Shown piece after piece: positions 34,567 to 47,625 of a stretch of 64,000 nt of DNA. Numbering within the stretch: the stretch's first letter is position 1; every line of letters starts with the position of its first letter. This DNA is from Typhlomys cinereus (taxonomy: Eukaryota > Chordata > Mammalia > Rodentia > Platacanthomyidae), in assembly GCA_023101885.1 (NCBI GenBank), contig JALPQD010000126.1, positions 612,904 to 676,903 on the forward strand, written 5' to 3'. The position numbers and the translations under genes were made by a program. The notes below the pieces were generated by a model that saw only the letters and a list, made by a program, of their open reading frames with translations, ran no database searches and was not told the DNA's origin.

Positions 34567-37500
34567 ATGTCTGGAATTAAAAATAGTTTCTCCATTTTAA
34601 CACTAAATGTTAATGGAATTAATTCACCGATCAAGAGACACAGATTACAAAGTTGGATGAAAAATCACAATCCATCAATCTGCTGCCTGCAGGAAACCCA
34701 TCTCACCACAAAAGATAGGCACGCCCTAAAAATAAAAGGCTGGTCAACAATTCTACAAGCTAATGGAAGCAGAAAACAGGCGGAGTAGCCATTATGCTAT
34801 CGGACAAAGTGGACTTCAAACCAAAGAAAATCATAAGAGACACGGATGGATACTACATTTTAATCACAGCTGCAATTCATCAGGAAGATTTCACAATACT
34901 GAACATATATGCACCCAATACGGCCCCTCCCACATTCATTAAGCAAACCCTGCAACATCTAAAGCAAGAAATCAATCCCAAAACGATAATTCTTGCAGAT
35001 TTCAATACCGCCATCTCAACATGGGATAGATCTACAGGTAAAAAACTTAACAGAGACACTTTGGAGCTTAACCAAACCCTTACTGAAATGGACCTTACAG
35101 ATCTCTATGGAAAGTTTCACCCACGCACCAAAGAATACACTTTTTCTCAGCAGTACACGGAACTTTTTCCAAAATAGATCACATATCGGGCCACAAAATG
35201 AATCTCCACATATACAGGAATATTGAAATTCTAACCTGCACCTTATCAGACCACCAAGGATTAAAGCTTGACATCCACAACACAACAAGCAACAAAAAAT
35301 ACACTAACTCCTGGAAACTTAACACTATGATGCTAAATGAGAATTGGATTCAGTAATAAATTCCAAAGAAATTCAAGATTTCCTGAAAGTGAACAATAAT
35401 GAAAATACAACTTACCAAAATCTCTGGGACACAATGAAAGTTGTCCTAAGAGGTAAGTTCATAGCTCTTAATGCCTACATCAAAAAAATGGACACGTCAG
35501 ACATAAATAAATTAATAATGCGGCTAAAAGCATTAGAGACACTAGAGCAATCTGATCCCAAAAGCAGTAGAAGGGAGGAGATTAGCAAAATAAGGGGAGA
35601 AATATCTGAAATCGAGATTAGGAAAATGATAGAGAAAACCAACCAGTCAAAAAGCTGGTTTTTTGAAAAAATCAGTAAGATTGATACACCCCTAGCTAAA
35701 TTAAGAACAAGAGAGAAAAAACCCAAATTAACAAAACTAGAAATGAAAATTGAGTTATCATTACTGATACCGAAGAAATCTAGAGAATTATAGCATCATA
35801 TTTCAAAAACTTATACTCTGTGAAGTTTGACAACACAAAAGAGATGGATGAATTTCTGAGTAAACATAACTTACCTAAATGGAAACAGGAAGTTGTGAAT
35901 TATTTAAATAGTCCTATAGCATATAAGGAAATTGAGAAAGCAATCTCAAATCTTCCCATCAAAAAATGTCCTGGACCAGATGGATTCAGCACAGAGTTCT
36001 ACCAGACATTTAAGGAGCTAATAACACCAATACTCCTTAAACAGTTCCACCAAATAGCAAAGGAAGGAACACTACCAAACTCCTTCTATGAAGCTAATAT
36101 CGTCTTAATCACAAAACCTAATAAAGATGCACTTAAAAAAGAAAAATACAGGGGAATCTCTCTGATGCACACAGATGCAAAGATTCTCAGTAAATCTTAG
36201 CAAATTGGATTCAAAAACATATCAAAAAGATCATTCATGGGGACCAAGTAAGCTTTATCCCTGGCACACAAGGTTGGTTCAACATACGCAAATCAATAAA
36301 TGTAATTCAAAATATAAAGAGTCCAACATTCAAGACAACATGGTACTCTCGATAGATGCGGAAAAAGCTTTTGACAAGCTCCAACAGCCCTTTATGATCA
36401 AAACCCTAGAGACAGTAGGGATGGAAGGGACCTTTATCAATATAATAAAAGCTGTATACAACAAGCCAACAGCAAGGAGTATACTCAATGGGGAAGAACT
36501 CGAAACATTCCCACTTCGATTAGGAATTAGACAAGGCTGTCCATTCTCACCACTTCTATTCAATATTGTACTTGAAGTCTTAGCTGAAGCCATAATACAA
36601 GAAAGGGACATAAGAGGGATTCAAATCGGCAAGGAAGAAGTCAAGCTATCCCTATTTGCAGATGACATGATCTTATACCTGAGGGATCCCAAAAACTCCA
36701 CCAGGAAGCTCCTGGAACTAATTGAGAAGTTCAGCAGGGTGGCAGGATACAAAATAAATGTGCAAAAATCAGAGGCCTTCCTATATGCCCCAAATGAAAG
36801 AAGTGAAAAAGCCCTGAGAGAAACCATCCCATTTACTATAGCCCCTAAAAAAATGAAATACCTTGGTATAAACCTAACCAAGGAGGTAAAAGACCTTTAC
36901 AATGAAAACTTTAAAACCCTAAAGAAAGAAATTGCTGAAGACATCAGAAGGTGGAAAGACCTCCCATGTTCCTGGATTGGCAGAATCAACATCGTAAAAA
37001 TAACCATCCTACCAAAAGCAACATACAAATTCATTGCTATACCAATTAAAATCCCAAAGCAATTCTTCTAAGTTGACCAAACAATCTTAAAATTCATATG
37101 GAGGCACAAAAGACCCAGGATAGCAAAGACAATCCTGAGTAACAAAAACACGGCTGGAGGTATCACCATACCAAACCTAAGACTATGCTACAAATCCATA
37201 GTTATACAAACAGCCTGGTACTGGCTCCAAAATAGCACACAGATCAATGGATAAGGTTGAAGACCCAGATATAAGCCCACAAAATTACAGCCATTTGAAC
37301 TTTGACAAAGGGGCCCAAAGAATCCAATGGCAAAAGAACAGTATCTTCAACAAATGGTGCTGGCAAAACTGGATCTCCACATGCAGAAGATTAAAACTGG
37401 ACACGTACTTGTCACTGTGTACAAGACTTAATTCCAAATGGATCAAGGACCTTGATATAAGGCCAGAGACTATAAAAACCATAGATGAAATGGTAGGGAA

Positions 37501-38379
37501 TTCCCTCGAGCTCATCGGGCTAGGCCAACAGTTCCTAAACAGACATCCAATGGCACAGTCACTTCTACCAACTCTCAACAGTTGGGATTTGGTGAAATTA
37601 AAGAGCTTCTGTTTAGATAAAGAGATTGTAACACAAGCTCAAAGGCAACCCACAGAATGGGAAAAAATCTTCACTAACCACATATCTGTTAGAGCTCTAC
37701 TGTCCAGAGTGCACAAAGAACTTAGAAAACTAACCACCAAGGAAACTAATGGCTCAATTAAAAAATGGGCTCTGGAGCTTAAAAGAAACTTTACCAGGGA
37801 TTTAATTAAAATGTCCAAGAAATATCTTAAAAAATGTTCCACTTGCTAAGCCATCAGGAAAATGTAAATCAAAACTTACCTGAGATATCATCTCACCCCG
37901 GTCAGGATAGCAAAAATCCACAATACAAACAACGACAAATGCTGGAAAGGATGTGGAGAGAGGGGAACTCTGCTACATTGCTACTGGCAATGCAGGCTCA
38001 TACAACCACTCTGGCGAGCCATCTGGAGATTCTTAAAGAAATTAAAGATTGAAATGCCATTTGACCCTGCTATTCCACTTCCAGGAATAACCCCACATAC
38101 AGCAAAAATTCACCTCGATAGCAGAAGCACAACCATGTTCATAGCAGCACTGTTTACAATATCAATGTCATGGAATCAACACAAATGTCCAACAGTTCAT
38201 GAGTGGATAAGGAAAATGTGGTACATCTATACAACGGAGTACTTCTACTCAGCCATCAAAATGATGAATTACTGGAATTTGCTGGGAAATGGATGTTATT
38301 AGAAACAATTATATTAAGTGAAGTATCCCAGACCCCGAAAATTAAGTGCCGTATGTACTCCCTAATAGGTGGCTCCTAG
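34567..38379 (+). pseudogene. L1 ORF2 (endonuclease-reverse transcriptase), multiply broken
   Basis: Start MSGIKNSFSILTLNVNGINS. The endonuclease domain is split between 34567-34788 and 34794-35177 by a small deletion near 34780. Further open blocks are 35344-35793, 35820-36200, 36175-37071 (reverse transcriptase with FADD at 36655-36666), 37247-37849, 37834-38052 and 38054-38302. The reading ends ..MYSLIGGS with TAG at 38377-38379. At least six frame breaks make it nonfunctional. Length (about 1270 codons) is normal for rodent L1 ORF2p. Confidence 0.9.
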
Positions 38380-39436
38380 TACCAAACCCACCCAGCCCAC
38401 CTAGAGACACTCAAAGATAAATCTCTGTAATACTTACAGTAATTACAAGGATTATGAACAGGAGGGATGGAGTAGGAGGGCCACACCAGAAACAAGGAGA
38501 GATTGAACCATGTTATAGCAGAGAAAATAGGCCTCCATCAAGGGCTGCAAGTATATAATGAGACATCTGGTTAAGTTCACAGACTTTCGTTCCTGTTCAT
38601 TTACAACTGATGGGGTATGATCTCACTAGCAGGGGCGGGCATATAGTCTGGCAGATAAGAAGTAACCATTTTGAAAATGGGTGATTGGCCCCTCCCTCAC
38701 TGTGGTTTCCTACTTTTATTACATCTACCTTTGAGTATACTCTTATAACAAGACTCTAGTTTAACAGTTTTTTATCTCTGGACAGGGGTGAAATATAATA
38801 TCCATCAGGATGGAGTGAAGGGCATTGCAGGAGCAGCAAAACCGCAAAAAAAAAAAATCAAGGAACCATAATCCAGAAATTCAGAGACTCTATATCAACC
38901 ACCTAGAACTAGGCCAGCCTATTCTCTCCCCATCCTGAAGCTCAGGGAAATTTGCAGAAGAGGGGGCGGTAAGATTGTAAGAGCAAAAGGATGGGAGGAG
39001 CAATGATATGCAAGATACTCCACATAAGTTAGGGCCGAAGCAATCATAATTGGACTTTACATGCCCTGCGCAATGTCCCACACACTATTGACCCCACAAA
39101 GTCTAGCATTTGCTAAAGGCACCAAGATCCTTGGAGGCAAGGGATTGACAGCCACAGTAGTGTTCCTATGCTTAAGGGGAACACAGGAAAGGGTTCAGGG
39201 AAATGCCGCTGGGTCCTTTTACGTCATGGGAGAGGAGGACCCAGAGGATAGTCTGGCATGCACATCAAAGGATTCTCTGGGGATTGGGGGAGGGAGGCAC
39301 TGTGGGATGGGGAGGGAGGGGTGAGTGGAGGAGGAGCAGGGGGTTCGGGGGAGGAGGAGGGAGGGAGGAAACCGGTGTACCTATTACCTTTGTATGAGTG
39401 GAAATAATAATAAAAATTGTTAAAGGAAAAAAAATA
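38380..39436 (+). other. L1 3' UTR with polypurine tract
   Basis: About 1.06 kb. It contains the G-rich polypurine tract (39283-39370), then GTGTACCTATTACC, GTATGAGTGG and AATAATAATAAAAA before the target-site duplication. Frames on both strands of the tract are compositional. Confidence 0.8.
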
Positions 39437-39452
39437 AGTGTAAATGGAAGCA

Positions 39453-39664
39453 TGTTTCTCATATTTGTAAAATTTCTGAGAAAGCTTTTAACAAATGATT
39501 TTGAAATTGTAGAGTGTTGTAGGTGCAATGGACAAAAGTTGGCAAATCTAATGTAAAAATTAGATCCTTATACATTGAAAAGGTGTAATAAGATAAATAG
39601 AATGTTAATCAGGGTATTAAGAAAACTAAAGCAGAAGTGTAATTTTCTGCTTTAAAATCTTATC
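39453..39664. other. AT-rich sequence, unassigned
   Basis: Short gap between the full-length L1 and an ancient L1; no feature seen. Confidence 0.45.
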
Positions 39665-42090
39665 CAAAGGTTCACCTTCCCATTTTTAGGTTCTTACATT
39701 CTTACTCCCCCCTCTTGTGAGGTTATCAAAATCTTAGTATGGGGAGATTGTTGGTCTGATTTTGGGTAAGCCCTGCTGAGTCTCTGGCACTTTGTATTCT
39801 GGTGGCCACTGTTGTTCACTTCACTGGTCTTCTGTTGCCTTAGACTATATCCTGTCAAGGTGCTGAGATTCTCTACCTTTCTTGTAGATGAATATTTCTA
39901 GGCTAAAGGCTCTTCGAATTTATGAGTATAATAATAGCTATTTACAGAGCAGTTAGGTGTACTGTCTTCTCTATTGATCTATTTCTTTCCCCCCTTTTTT
40001 CTAGTTAACTGTAACAGAAAGTGTTCCATTTTGAAGTCGGTTTGAGTTCAATCAGATAGCTGTTGGCTATTTTCTTGATACTTACATCACTATTATACTG
40101 TTGGTCACCTGTTTCCATGGTATTTTTTTGCAACTTAAAGATCTCATGCATTGATAGGGCCTGTGTTTCTTTCTCTTGCCCAGTAGCTTCTACAGTATTC
40201 TTGGGTATTGTATAAGTGATCTAACAAGGAAGAAGTTCTCAGAGCAGTTCCAGTTGATACATTTTGCCCATGTTCTGTGATCCATATGTGATGCATCTCT
40301 AGTAATAGGGTCTTACTGACAGTATTTTGGAGAGTATCCAAGAGCAATGGCAAAAGTCTATAATGTTTGGAGGTCTTTAAGACCTGTCTGACCAACATCT
40401 TATCAGGAAGTGTCACATTCTCATTACCTCTAGCATAATTTAGTCATTAGGTTCCATTCTATGCTCTTCTGCATAGGGACCGCTAATTAAGAACTATGTA
40501 ATAACTGTTTGATTTGAGATAACAATGTATTAATTGCGCATAGCTCTGAGTTTCAGGAATGCAATTTCTTTCATATGTATCATATATTTTACATGATACC
40601 CTCATATCTTCTGTGATAATTTCCCTTATTTATCTATGTTAATTACAGGATAACTATTGGAAGGGACTCTATTAGCCTTTCTGAATTTTGCTTAATTTTC
40701 TTTATATATCTGAAGTTTATTCCACTTTGCATAATTTCATTCCATTATGGGTAAAGTAAATTTGACTATGGGTGTACCACATTTTCTTTATCCATTCATT
40801 TGTCAACAATGAAGTTATTTCTATTTTTTAACTATTGTGAGCAGTACAGAAGTGAGTGTGGGTATGTAATTATTTCTGTTATAGGTTGACTTTGAGACCT
40901 TCAGGCATATAGTCAGAAGTATTAAAGCTGTTTCCTAAGATAGTTCTACTTTCAGTTATTTAAAGAGCCTCCATATTGATTTCCCCAGTTACAACACGAA
41001 ATTATATTCCCATCAGCACTACATGAGTATTATCTTTCCCTCTATCCTCTCCAGAATTTGTTGCTATTTGCTTTCTTTATGATAGCCAGTCTGATCTAAA
41101 TGATTAGGATTCTTCATGTGGTTTTAATTTTCATTTTTCTGCTGGCTAAGGATTTTCTATATTTCTCACACATTATTGGTCATTTGTTCTTCACTTTGTA
41201 GACATGTCTGTTCAATCATTGGATTTTGGATTATATAGTTTCATTTTATTCCCTTACATTATAAATGTCAATCATCCATCAAACACACAGCTAGCGAAGT
41301 ATTTTTCTTATTCTGAGAACTGTTGATTCATTTGATTTTTCCCCTTTGCTATAAAGAAGCCTTTTTATTTCATGCAGTCTAATTTGTTACTTCTTGCCAT
41401 TATCTCCTTAAATATTTGAATACTTGATTATGCCTATATCCAGAAGTATCTTAGTATTATTTTTAATTTGATATTTGAGAACTTCATACATTTATACAAT
41501 GTGGATTGGTAATATCTACACTCACTTCCCCATCTCAGTGTACCTGACCACCCCAAATACATTCCCCTTAGTGCTGGCCCCATGCTTACAGTGGTAAAGC
41601 CACCCATTGGAGCATGGAAAAGTTATCAGCTATCATACCCTTGAAGAACATTGACTCCCCATCTTCTAGAAACCATCATCCCCCAGTAATTCCCAAGCTA
41701 GATGTGAGACCTAGCAAAGATCTTGCCATCCATGCTGAAGTGTAGACAGAATTAGTCAAGTGTATGTCCTCTGTTGAAGGCCATAGTTACTGTGAGTTCA
41801 AGTTCAAGAGTGCAAAGTCTATGTCTTTTTCAGAAGACAGCATTTCATAGCACTTGGCCTCATATATAGATCTTGCGTGCTTTCAACTTCTCTTGGTTGG
41901 TGGTTCTCGAGTCTTGGGGTAAAGTTGTATGTTTCCTCTCTTTTCCCCCAGAGCACATCAGAGTTTCAGGATGTGCATTAAGGTCTTTGGTTGATTTTGA
42001 ACTGAGTTATATACAATGTGAGAAACTTGGATCTAAATGTGGACAAATATAGCATCATGGAGAATGTACTGACCAAATACAATAAAGACA
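39665..42090 (-). repeat. ancient L1 (3' UTR and ORF2 fragments), minus strand
   Basis: About 39665-40700 follows the layout of a rodent L1 3' UTR in reverse (TTTTTAGGTTCTTACATTCTTAC, then GTATGGGGAGA). About 40700-41464 is antisense ORF2 C-terminal sequence (ACCACATTTTCTTTATCCATTC; CCCATCAGCACTACATGAG; CTCTCCAGAATTTGTTGC). ORF2 resumes at about 41965-42080 (AAGGTCTTTGGTTGATTTTG). Divergence is much higher than in the other L1s here, in keeping with an Lx-type age. No usable open frame is left. Confidence 0.65.
41465..41960 (-). repeat. second ancient L1 3' UTR nested in the first
   Basis: The ORF2 alignment of the ancient L1 is interrupted by TTTGATATTTGAGAACTTCA and TACAATGTGGATTGG, pyrimidine-rich sequence and GAAGGCCATAGTTACTGTGAG, which resemble the 3' end of another old rodent L1 (Lx type) in the same orientation. 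Boundaries are approximate. Confidence 0.45.
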
Positions 42091-42903
42091 ATGAAAATTA
42101 TATACACATTTTTCTCCAGTTTTATACACACATATGTTTATTCACATAACAATCATTAAGGAGCATGCATACACAGAAGCACATATGTGTGGGTCTGTCT
42201 GTATGTGTGTTACTATTGGACAATCAAAGCAAGGAAAACCGTCAGTGTTTGACATATGAATTTCCTGAGAGAAGATGATACATAGAATGATTGATAACTC
42301 AGAGATGAGTGACCAACATGGCTTGAACATCTTGTGAAAAGAGAAGTATACATATTCATGAGACCAGACAGGTATCAGGATGCTTATTTGAAAGTTTTAT
42401 GACTTTCCCAGAAAAAATAATTTTAAAGGTGATCTGGCAAAGAAACAGACTTTGGGATGAATATTTATATATAGATCTTTTATTTGGAAAAAAAGCTAAA
42501 AACAAAGAAAATAGAATAGGAAGAATATCTATTATTGAGCTGGTCACTGCTATACATGACTGCTTTCTCTATTCATTGAATCATCTTCAAACAATTGGGA
42601 TTAAATGTGCCCTGGGTGCATTTGTGTGAGGAGTAAAACAAAGATGAATTTATAATTGTAATTCTAACACACTTAATCTAAATGTTCTTAAAGGCTATTT
42701 ACCCATCTGGAATTCTATGTTTTATATTATTATATATATATCTGGTCCCACGGAATGAGGTGTGAAACATGCAAAGTGGTATTGAGGTGAAATTTTACCA
42801 GGTTATTATCAACTCAGTATCCCTGAGTCCATGTAAAATGAAACTTTGAAGTTGTATTTCTATATGCTAGCAACAATTAAAATAGGTAAATAAAACAAAC
42901 AAT
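42091..42903. other. AT-rich intergenic sequence, nothing recognised
   Basis: No supportable feature. Confidence 0.45.
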
Positions 42904-42917
42904 GATTTTATCTTCTT

Positions 42918-43202
42918 TTTTAATTTTTTAATTATTATTATTTATTCAATTTTGCGTGTGTGCGTATGTATGTGTGCGCGCATGTGTGTATGTGTGTGTG
43001 TAGAATCACGGACGAATCGGGAACAACCATGGACGCCTCCACCTCCTTCTGCCCCGGGATTCACAGGCTCCGTCCTACCAGGACCAGAAGCGCAGGCTAT
43101 CCCCACTTCCGCCTGGCGTCTATACATGGGATCTGGGATCCGAACTCAGGACCTTCTACCCGCAAGGCAGAGGCTTAACCCCTGAGCCACCTCTCCAGCC
43201 CA
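42918..43202 (-). mobile_element. tRNA-derived B2-like SINE, full length
   Basis: This is the reverse complement of the same young subfamily as 12902-13217: AT-rich tail, GTGTGTGCGTATG tract, body with GGGATTCACAGGCTCCG and ACCAGGACCAGAAGCGCAGG, and head ending CCTGAGCCACCTCTCCAGCCC. Flanked by GATTTTATCTTCTT (42904-42917) and GATTCTATCTTCTT (43203-43216), a 14-bp duplication with one mismatch. Still CpG-bearing, so young. Overlapping frames on both strands are not genes. Confidence 0.85.
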
Positions 43203-43274
43203 GATTCTATCTTCTTATAGCATCAGAAGACAGTGGGTATTCACTCTCTCACTGGCTATCTCTCTCTCTCTTTT

Positions 43275-43545
43275 ACATGTGTGTGTGTTTATGCATGTGT
43301 GTGTTTCTATGTGAATCAGGGAAAACGTGTGCTTGTGGAGGCCCAAGTAAGACTTTGGGAATCATCCTGGATTATTCTACCTCCTGTTTGCTTTGCCTTA
43401 GATTGTCACAGGCTCTGCCTTCCGGGGCTGGACTTGCAGGCTATCCCCATTTCCATTTGGCTTTTTAAAAGAGGGACCTATTGTCTGACCTCAAGGCCTT
43501 CTGCTTGCCTTGCAGAGGTTTAACCCCTAAAGTATCTCTCCATCT
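43275..43545 (-). repeat. tRNA-derived B2-like SINE, older copy
   Basis: A TG-rich tract, GTGCTTGTGGAGGCCCAAG, TCACAGGCTCTGCC, GCAGGCTATCCCC and the reversed head TGCAGAGGTTTAACCCC. Only 60 bp separate it from the previous SINE, in the same orientation. Confidence 0.65.
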
Positions 43546-43575
43546 CTCTCTTGCTTCCTCCCCCCATACACACAC

Positions 43576-43626
43576 TGAGAGAGAGAGAGAGAGAGAGAGA
43601 TAGAGGGAGGGAGAGAGAGAGAGAGA
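43576..43626. repeat. (GA)n microsatellite
   Basis: About 50 bp of GA repeats with a TAGAGGGAGG interruption. Confidence 0.9.
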
Positions 43627-44261
43627 ATATCATATATAAGACAAAAGTAAATGGAATGGTAAGCAGCCTGTTATATTTGAAGGGCCTTTATTCAAAGCAG
43701 GTTAGCTTTTTCTAAAATTGTTAGAGAAGTTCAACATGATTATCTTACATTATCCATTTCAGTATTTATATTTCAGAAGGGACATGATGAAGGAGACAAG
43801 TGATTCTCCAATTTGTTTAAAATTTTAAAGGAGTACAGCAACCAAAATATTTGAATAGTTTGCACTCATAGATTATGATTAAGCGAGAGTGGTAGTACAT
43901 GGATATACATAAGAATAAAGTTCAGTTGCACACAAATACATATATAAGGACATTCAAATTATGAGAAAGTGCATATTGAATTTTTCATAAGAAAATATTT
44001 TCAAGAGCTTAGGCACTTAGAGAAGGAGAAAGATTTCACCAACTATGAAAATCAACACATTCAGGACTATTATAGTAATAGAAAGTTGTGTTCAGCAAAA
44101 GTATCACTTAAGATTTTAAGACAATATTTTGCAATTCATGTAATGCCAGAAGCACAATATTAAGGATAAATCACATATGTATTAATGCAAATGATGTATA
44201 AACTCGTTAGGACAGAAGAAATTTGTAATAACCAGTAGAAAATTAAAAAGACTCACAATCA
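43627..44261. other. AT-rich intergenic sequence, nothing recognised
   Basis: No supportable feature. Confidence 0.45.
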
Positions 44262-44640
44262 CATGAAAATGACCCACATATCATTGACCCCTCAAAGTCT
44301 AGCATGGACTGAAGGCAATAGGATCCTTAGAAGCAAGGGATTAACAGTCACAATAGTGTTCCTATACTTAAGGGGAACACAAGAAAGAGTTCTAGGAAAT
44401 GCCACTGAGTCCTTACGCCTCATCAGAGAGGAGGACCCAGAGGAAAGTTTGATATACACATTAAAGGATGCTTCATTGATGGGGGAGGAGGCACTGGGAG
44501 AAATGGAGGGAGGGGGGAAAGGAAAGGGAAAAGGGAGGAAGGAGCAGGGAGGTCCAGGGAGGGGTGGAGGGAGGGAGAGGACAGGGGTACCTATTATGTT
44601 TGCATGAGTGGAAAAATAAATAAATACATAAGAAAATTGT
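44262..44640 (+). mobile_element. 5'-truncated L1 3' UTR insertion
   Basis: Direct-orientation 3' UTR from about CATTGACCCCTCAAAGTCTA through the polypurine tract (44478-44580), GGGGTACCTATTATG, GCATGAGTGG and an AAAAATAAATAAATAC end. The 114-codon frame on it is compositional. Confidence 0.75.
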
Positions 44641-44942
44641 TCAATTTCTTTTTCACCTGGAATCTATAAAGTTGTCATACTAATATAATTAAGAAAAAAA
44701 GAAAGTGCAAAATATATATTTTTTTACTGGAATGTGTTTTGAAAAGTGACTTGGAAGAGTATTTTTCAGGGCCTACTGAATTTTTCAAATATACATATGC
44801 TCTTGTATAATATATTATTTTTTGCTAAAAGTGTAACTATGTGTATTAAATGGCACAGAAAAACTGTTCATACAAACTTTATTCATAATATCAGCAAGGT
44901 AAAAATAGCATTTAAGAGTGACATGGATAAGTATTATTTTCT

Positions 44943-45226
44943 TATTTTATTTTATTTTTTATTTCCGCATATACAAACTTAATAAGTACACTGGTCCCCT
45001 CCCTCCCTCCACTCCTCCCTGGAACCCCTTGCTCCTTCCCCCCTTTTTCCCTTCCTTTCTCTCCCTCCCTCCCTATCTCCCAGTGCTCCTATACTTAATG
45101 GAAACACAAGAAAGAGTTCTAGGAAATACAACTAAGTCCTTGTACCTCATCAGAGAGGAGGACCCAGAGGAAAGTTTGACATACACATTAAAGGATGCTC
45201 CAGGGATGGGGGGAGGAGGCACTGGG
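44943..45226 (-). mobile_element. L1 3' end insertion with inverted 5' part (twin priming)
   Basis: 44943-45088 is a minus-strand L1 3' end (T-rich, AAACTTAATAAGTAC, pyrimidine tract ending CAGTGCTCC). Without a gap it switches at 45089 to a plus-strand segment of the same 3' UTR (TATACTTAATGGAAACACAA to GGCACTGGG). A perfect 13-bp duplication AGTATTATTTTCT flanks the whole unit (44930-44942 and 45227-45239), so both parts came in one event. An inverted 5' part is the known signature of twin priming during L1 retrotransposition. Confidence 0.85.
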
Positions 45227-45554
45227 AGTATTATTTTCTATACATATAATGTGATATACAGCAATGAAAACACAAATAAATCTTACCACATGTTGAGCAA
45301 AATAAACTGAATAAAAATAACATATACTATGGAATAATTTCATATGTAGTGTTCCAAGTTTTTTTTTTTTAATTCATGGTAGTCATTGCTTTGTTTTAGA
45401 AGAAAGAGCATCACTGTAACCCATAAAGTAAGGTAACTATCCAATTTTTTGTTGTGAGTGCTTGCTTGCACTCATTGCACTCTGTTCCAACCAATGTTGA
45501 ATTTGTGATATTTTTATTTGCACACATGTAAAAGATAAAATTTTTTCCCCAGTG

Positions 45555-47625
45555 GGGAGCCACTTTTTTTCCCCTGCATACAAACTTAATAGGTACCCCG
45601 GTCCCCTCCTTCCTTCCACTCCTCGCTGGATCCCCTTGTTCCCTCCCTCCTTTCCCCTTCCTTTTCCCCCTCCCTCCTTCCCTTTCTCCTGGTGTCGCCT
45701 CCCTCCCATCCCTGGAGCATTCTTTAGTGCACATGTCAAACTTCCCTCTTGGTCCTCCTCTTTGATGAGGTGTACGGAGTCAGTAGCATTGCCTAGAACT
45801 CTTTCTTGCGTTCCCCTTTAGTATAAGAACACTATTATAGCTGTTAATCCATTGCCTCTAAGGATCCTAGTGCCTGTGATCCATGCTAGACTTTGGGGGG
45901 GGTCAATGATATGTTGGCCATTGTGCAGATCATGGAAAGCCCAATTTTATTACTTCATCCCTAACTCGTGTGGAGTATCTTGCATATGGTTGCTCCTCTC
46001 CATCTTTAGGCTCTTACAATCTTACTGCCCCCTCTTCTGCAAATTTCCCTGAGCTTTGGGATGGGGAGAGATTAGGCTGGCCTTGTTCCAGATGATTAAT
46101 GTAGGGTCTATGATGATCTGAATTATGGTTTGTTGTTTTTTTTTCCACTTTTGCTGTTCCTGCACCGCCCTTGGCTCCATCCTGATGGGTATTGGGTGTC
46201 ACCTCCTAGACAGAGATAAAAGGCTGTTAAAATAGAGTCTTACTGTAAGAGTAGATTCAAAGGTAGATGGAATAAGAGCAGGAGACCACGGTGCAGGGGG
46301 TTCAGTCTCCCATTTCCAGGACGGTTACCTTCTATCTGCCAGACTGTATGCCCTCCCTGTCTGGTGAGATCAAACCCCATCAGTTGCAAGTGACCAGGAG
46401 GAAAGTCTGTGAGCTTGGCCAAATGTCTCACTACTTACTTGCAGTACTTGATAGTAGACTATTTTCTCTGCTGTTGCATGATCCACTTTCTCCTTGTTTC
46501 TGGCAGGGCCCTCCTTCTCCTTCCCTCATGTTTATAATCATTGTAATTACTGTAAGTATTACAGAGATTAATCTTTGAGTGTGTCACTAAGTGGGTTTGG
46601 TGCTATGATCCACCTATTAGGGAGTACATACAGTGCTTAATTTTCTGTGTCTGGGATACTTCACTCAATATAATTTTTTCTAATTACATCCATTTCTCAG
46701 CAAATTCATCATTTTTGATGGCTGAGTAGTACTCCATTGTATAAATGTACCACATTTTCCTTATCGACTCATGAACTGTTGGGCATTTGGGTTGATTCCG
46801 TGACTTTGCTATTGTAAACAGAGCTGCTATGAACATGGTTGTGCTTGTGCAATTGAGTTGAATTTTTGCTGTATTGGGTATTATTCCCAAAAGAGGAATA
46901 GCAGGGTCATATGGCATTTCAATTTTAACTTTTTTAAGAATCACCAGACTGCTAGCCAGAGTGGTTGTGTAACTGTGCTTTCCCACCAGCAATGTAGGAG
47001 AGTTCTCTTCTTGCCATATCCTCTCCAGCATTTGATGTTGTTTGTATTGTGGATTTTTATCATCCTGACCAGGGTGAGATGATATCTCAAGGAAGTTTTG
47101 ATTTGCATTTCCCTGATGGCTAAGGATGCAGAGCATTTTTTAAGATATTTGGTAGACATTTCAATTTCCTCCATGGAAAAGTTTCTTTAGAGTTCCAAGG
47201 CCCATTTTTTAATTGGGCCATTTGTTTCCTTGGTTTTTAGTTTTGTGTTTTTGTGTACTCTGGACAATAGAGCTCTACCAGATATGTGATTAGTGAAGAT
47301 TTTATCCCATTTTGTGGGTTGCCTTTCTATTCTGGTTATAATTTCTTTATCTGAACAGAAGCTCTTTAATTACATAAGGTCCCATCTGTGGAGTGTTGGT
47401 TGTAGTTACTGTGCTATTTGATTTCTGTTTAGGAACTGTTGGCCTAGTCCAATCAGCTCGAGGGAGTTTCCTATGCTTTCAGCTAATTTTTTTATAGTCT
47501 CTGGCCTTATATTGAGGTTCTTGATCTGTGTGTGGACATCCAGTTTTGGCAGCACCATTTTTTGAAGATGCTGTTCTTTTTCCATTTGATTTTTGAGGGT
47601 CCTTTGTCAAAGACCAAATGGCTGT
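45555..47625 (-). repeat. 5'-truncated L1, 3' part (left of provirus)
   Basis: A minus-strand L1 with pyrimidine tract (45600-45700), 3' UTR to about 46610, then ORF2 C-terminal sequence (46684-47136, 150 open codons, including [20 protein letters not shown]). It is cut at 47625 by the provirus and continues at 55434-55500. Confidence 0.8.

Larger units (their letters stand above)
32895..39436 (+). mobile_element. near-full-length L1, plus strand
   Basis: A 6.5-kb element with 5' UTR (32895-33452), ORF1 (33453-34516), ORF2 (34567-38379), 3' UTR and A-rich end near 39436. Target-site duplications AATGTAAATAGAAGCA (32879-32894) and AGTGTAAATGGAAGCA (39437-39452) match at 14 of 16 positions. 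Both ORFs carry several frameshifts and stops, so it is inactive and probably older than the minus-strand copy at 24567. Confidence 0.9.
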
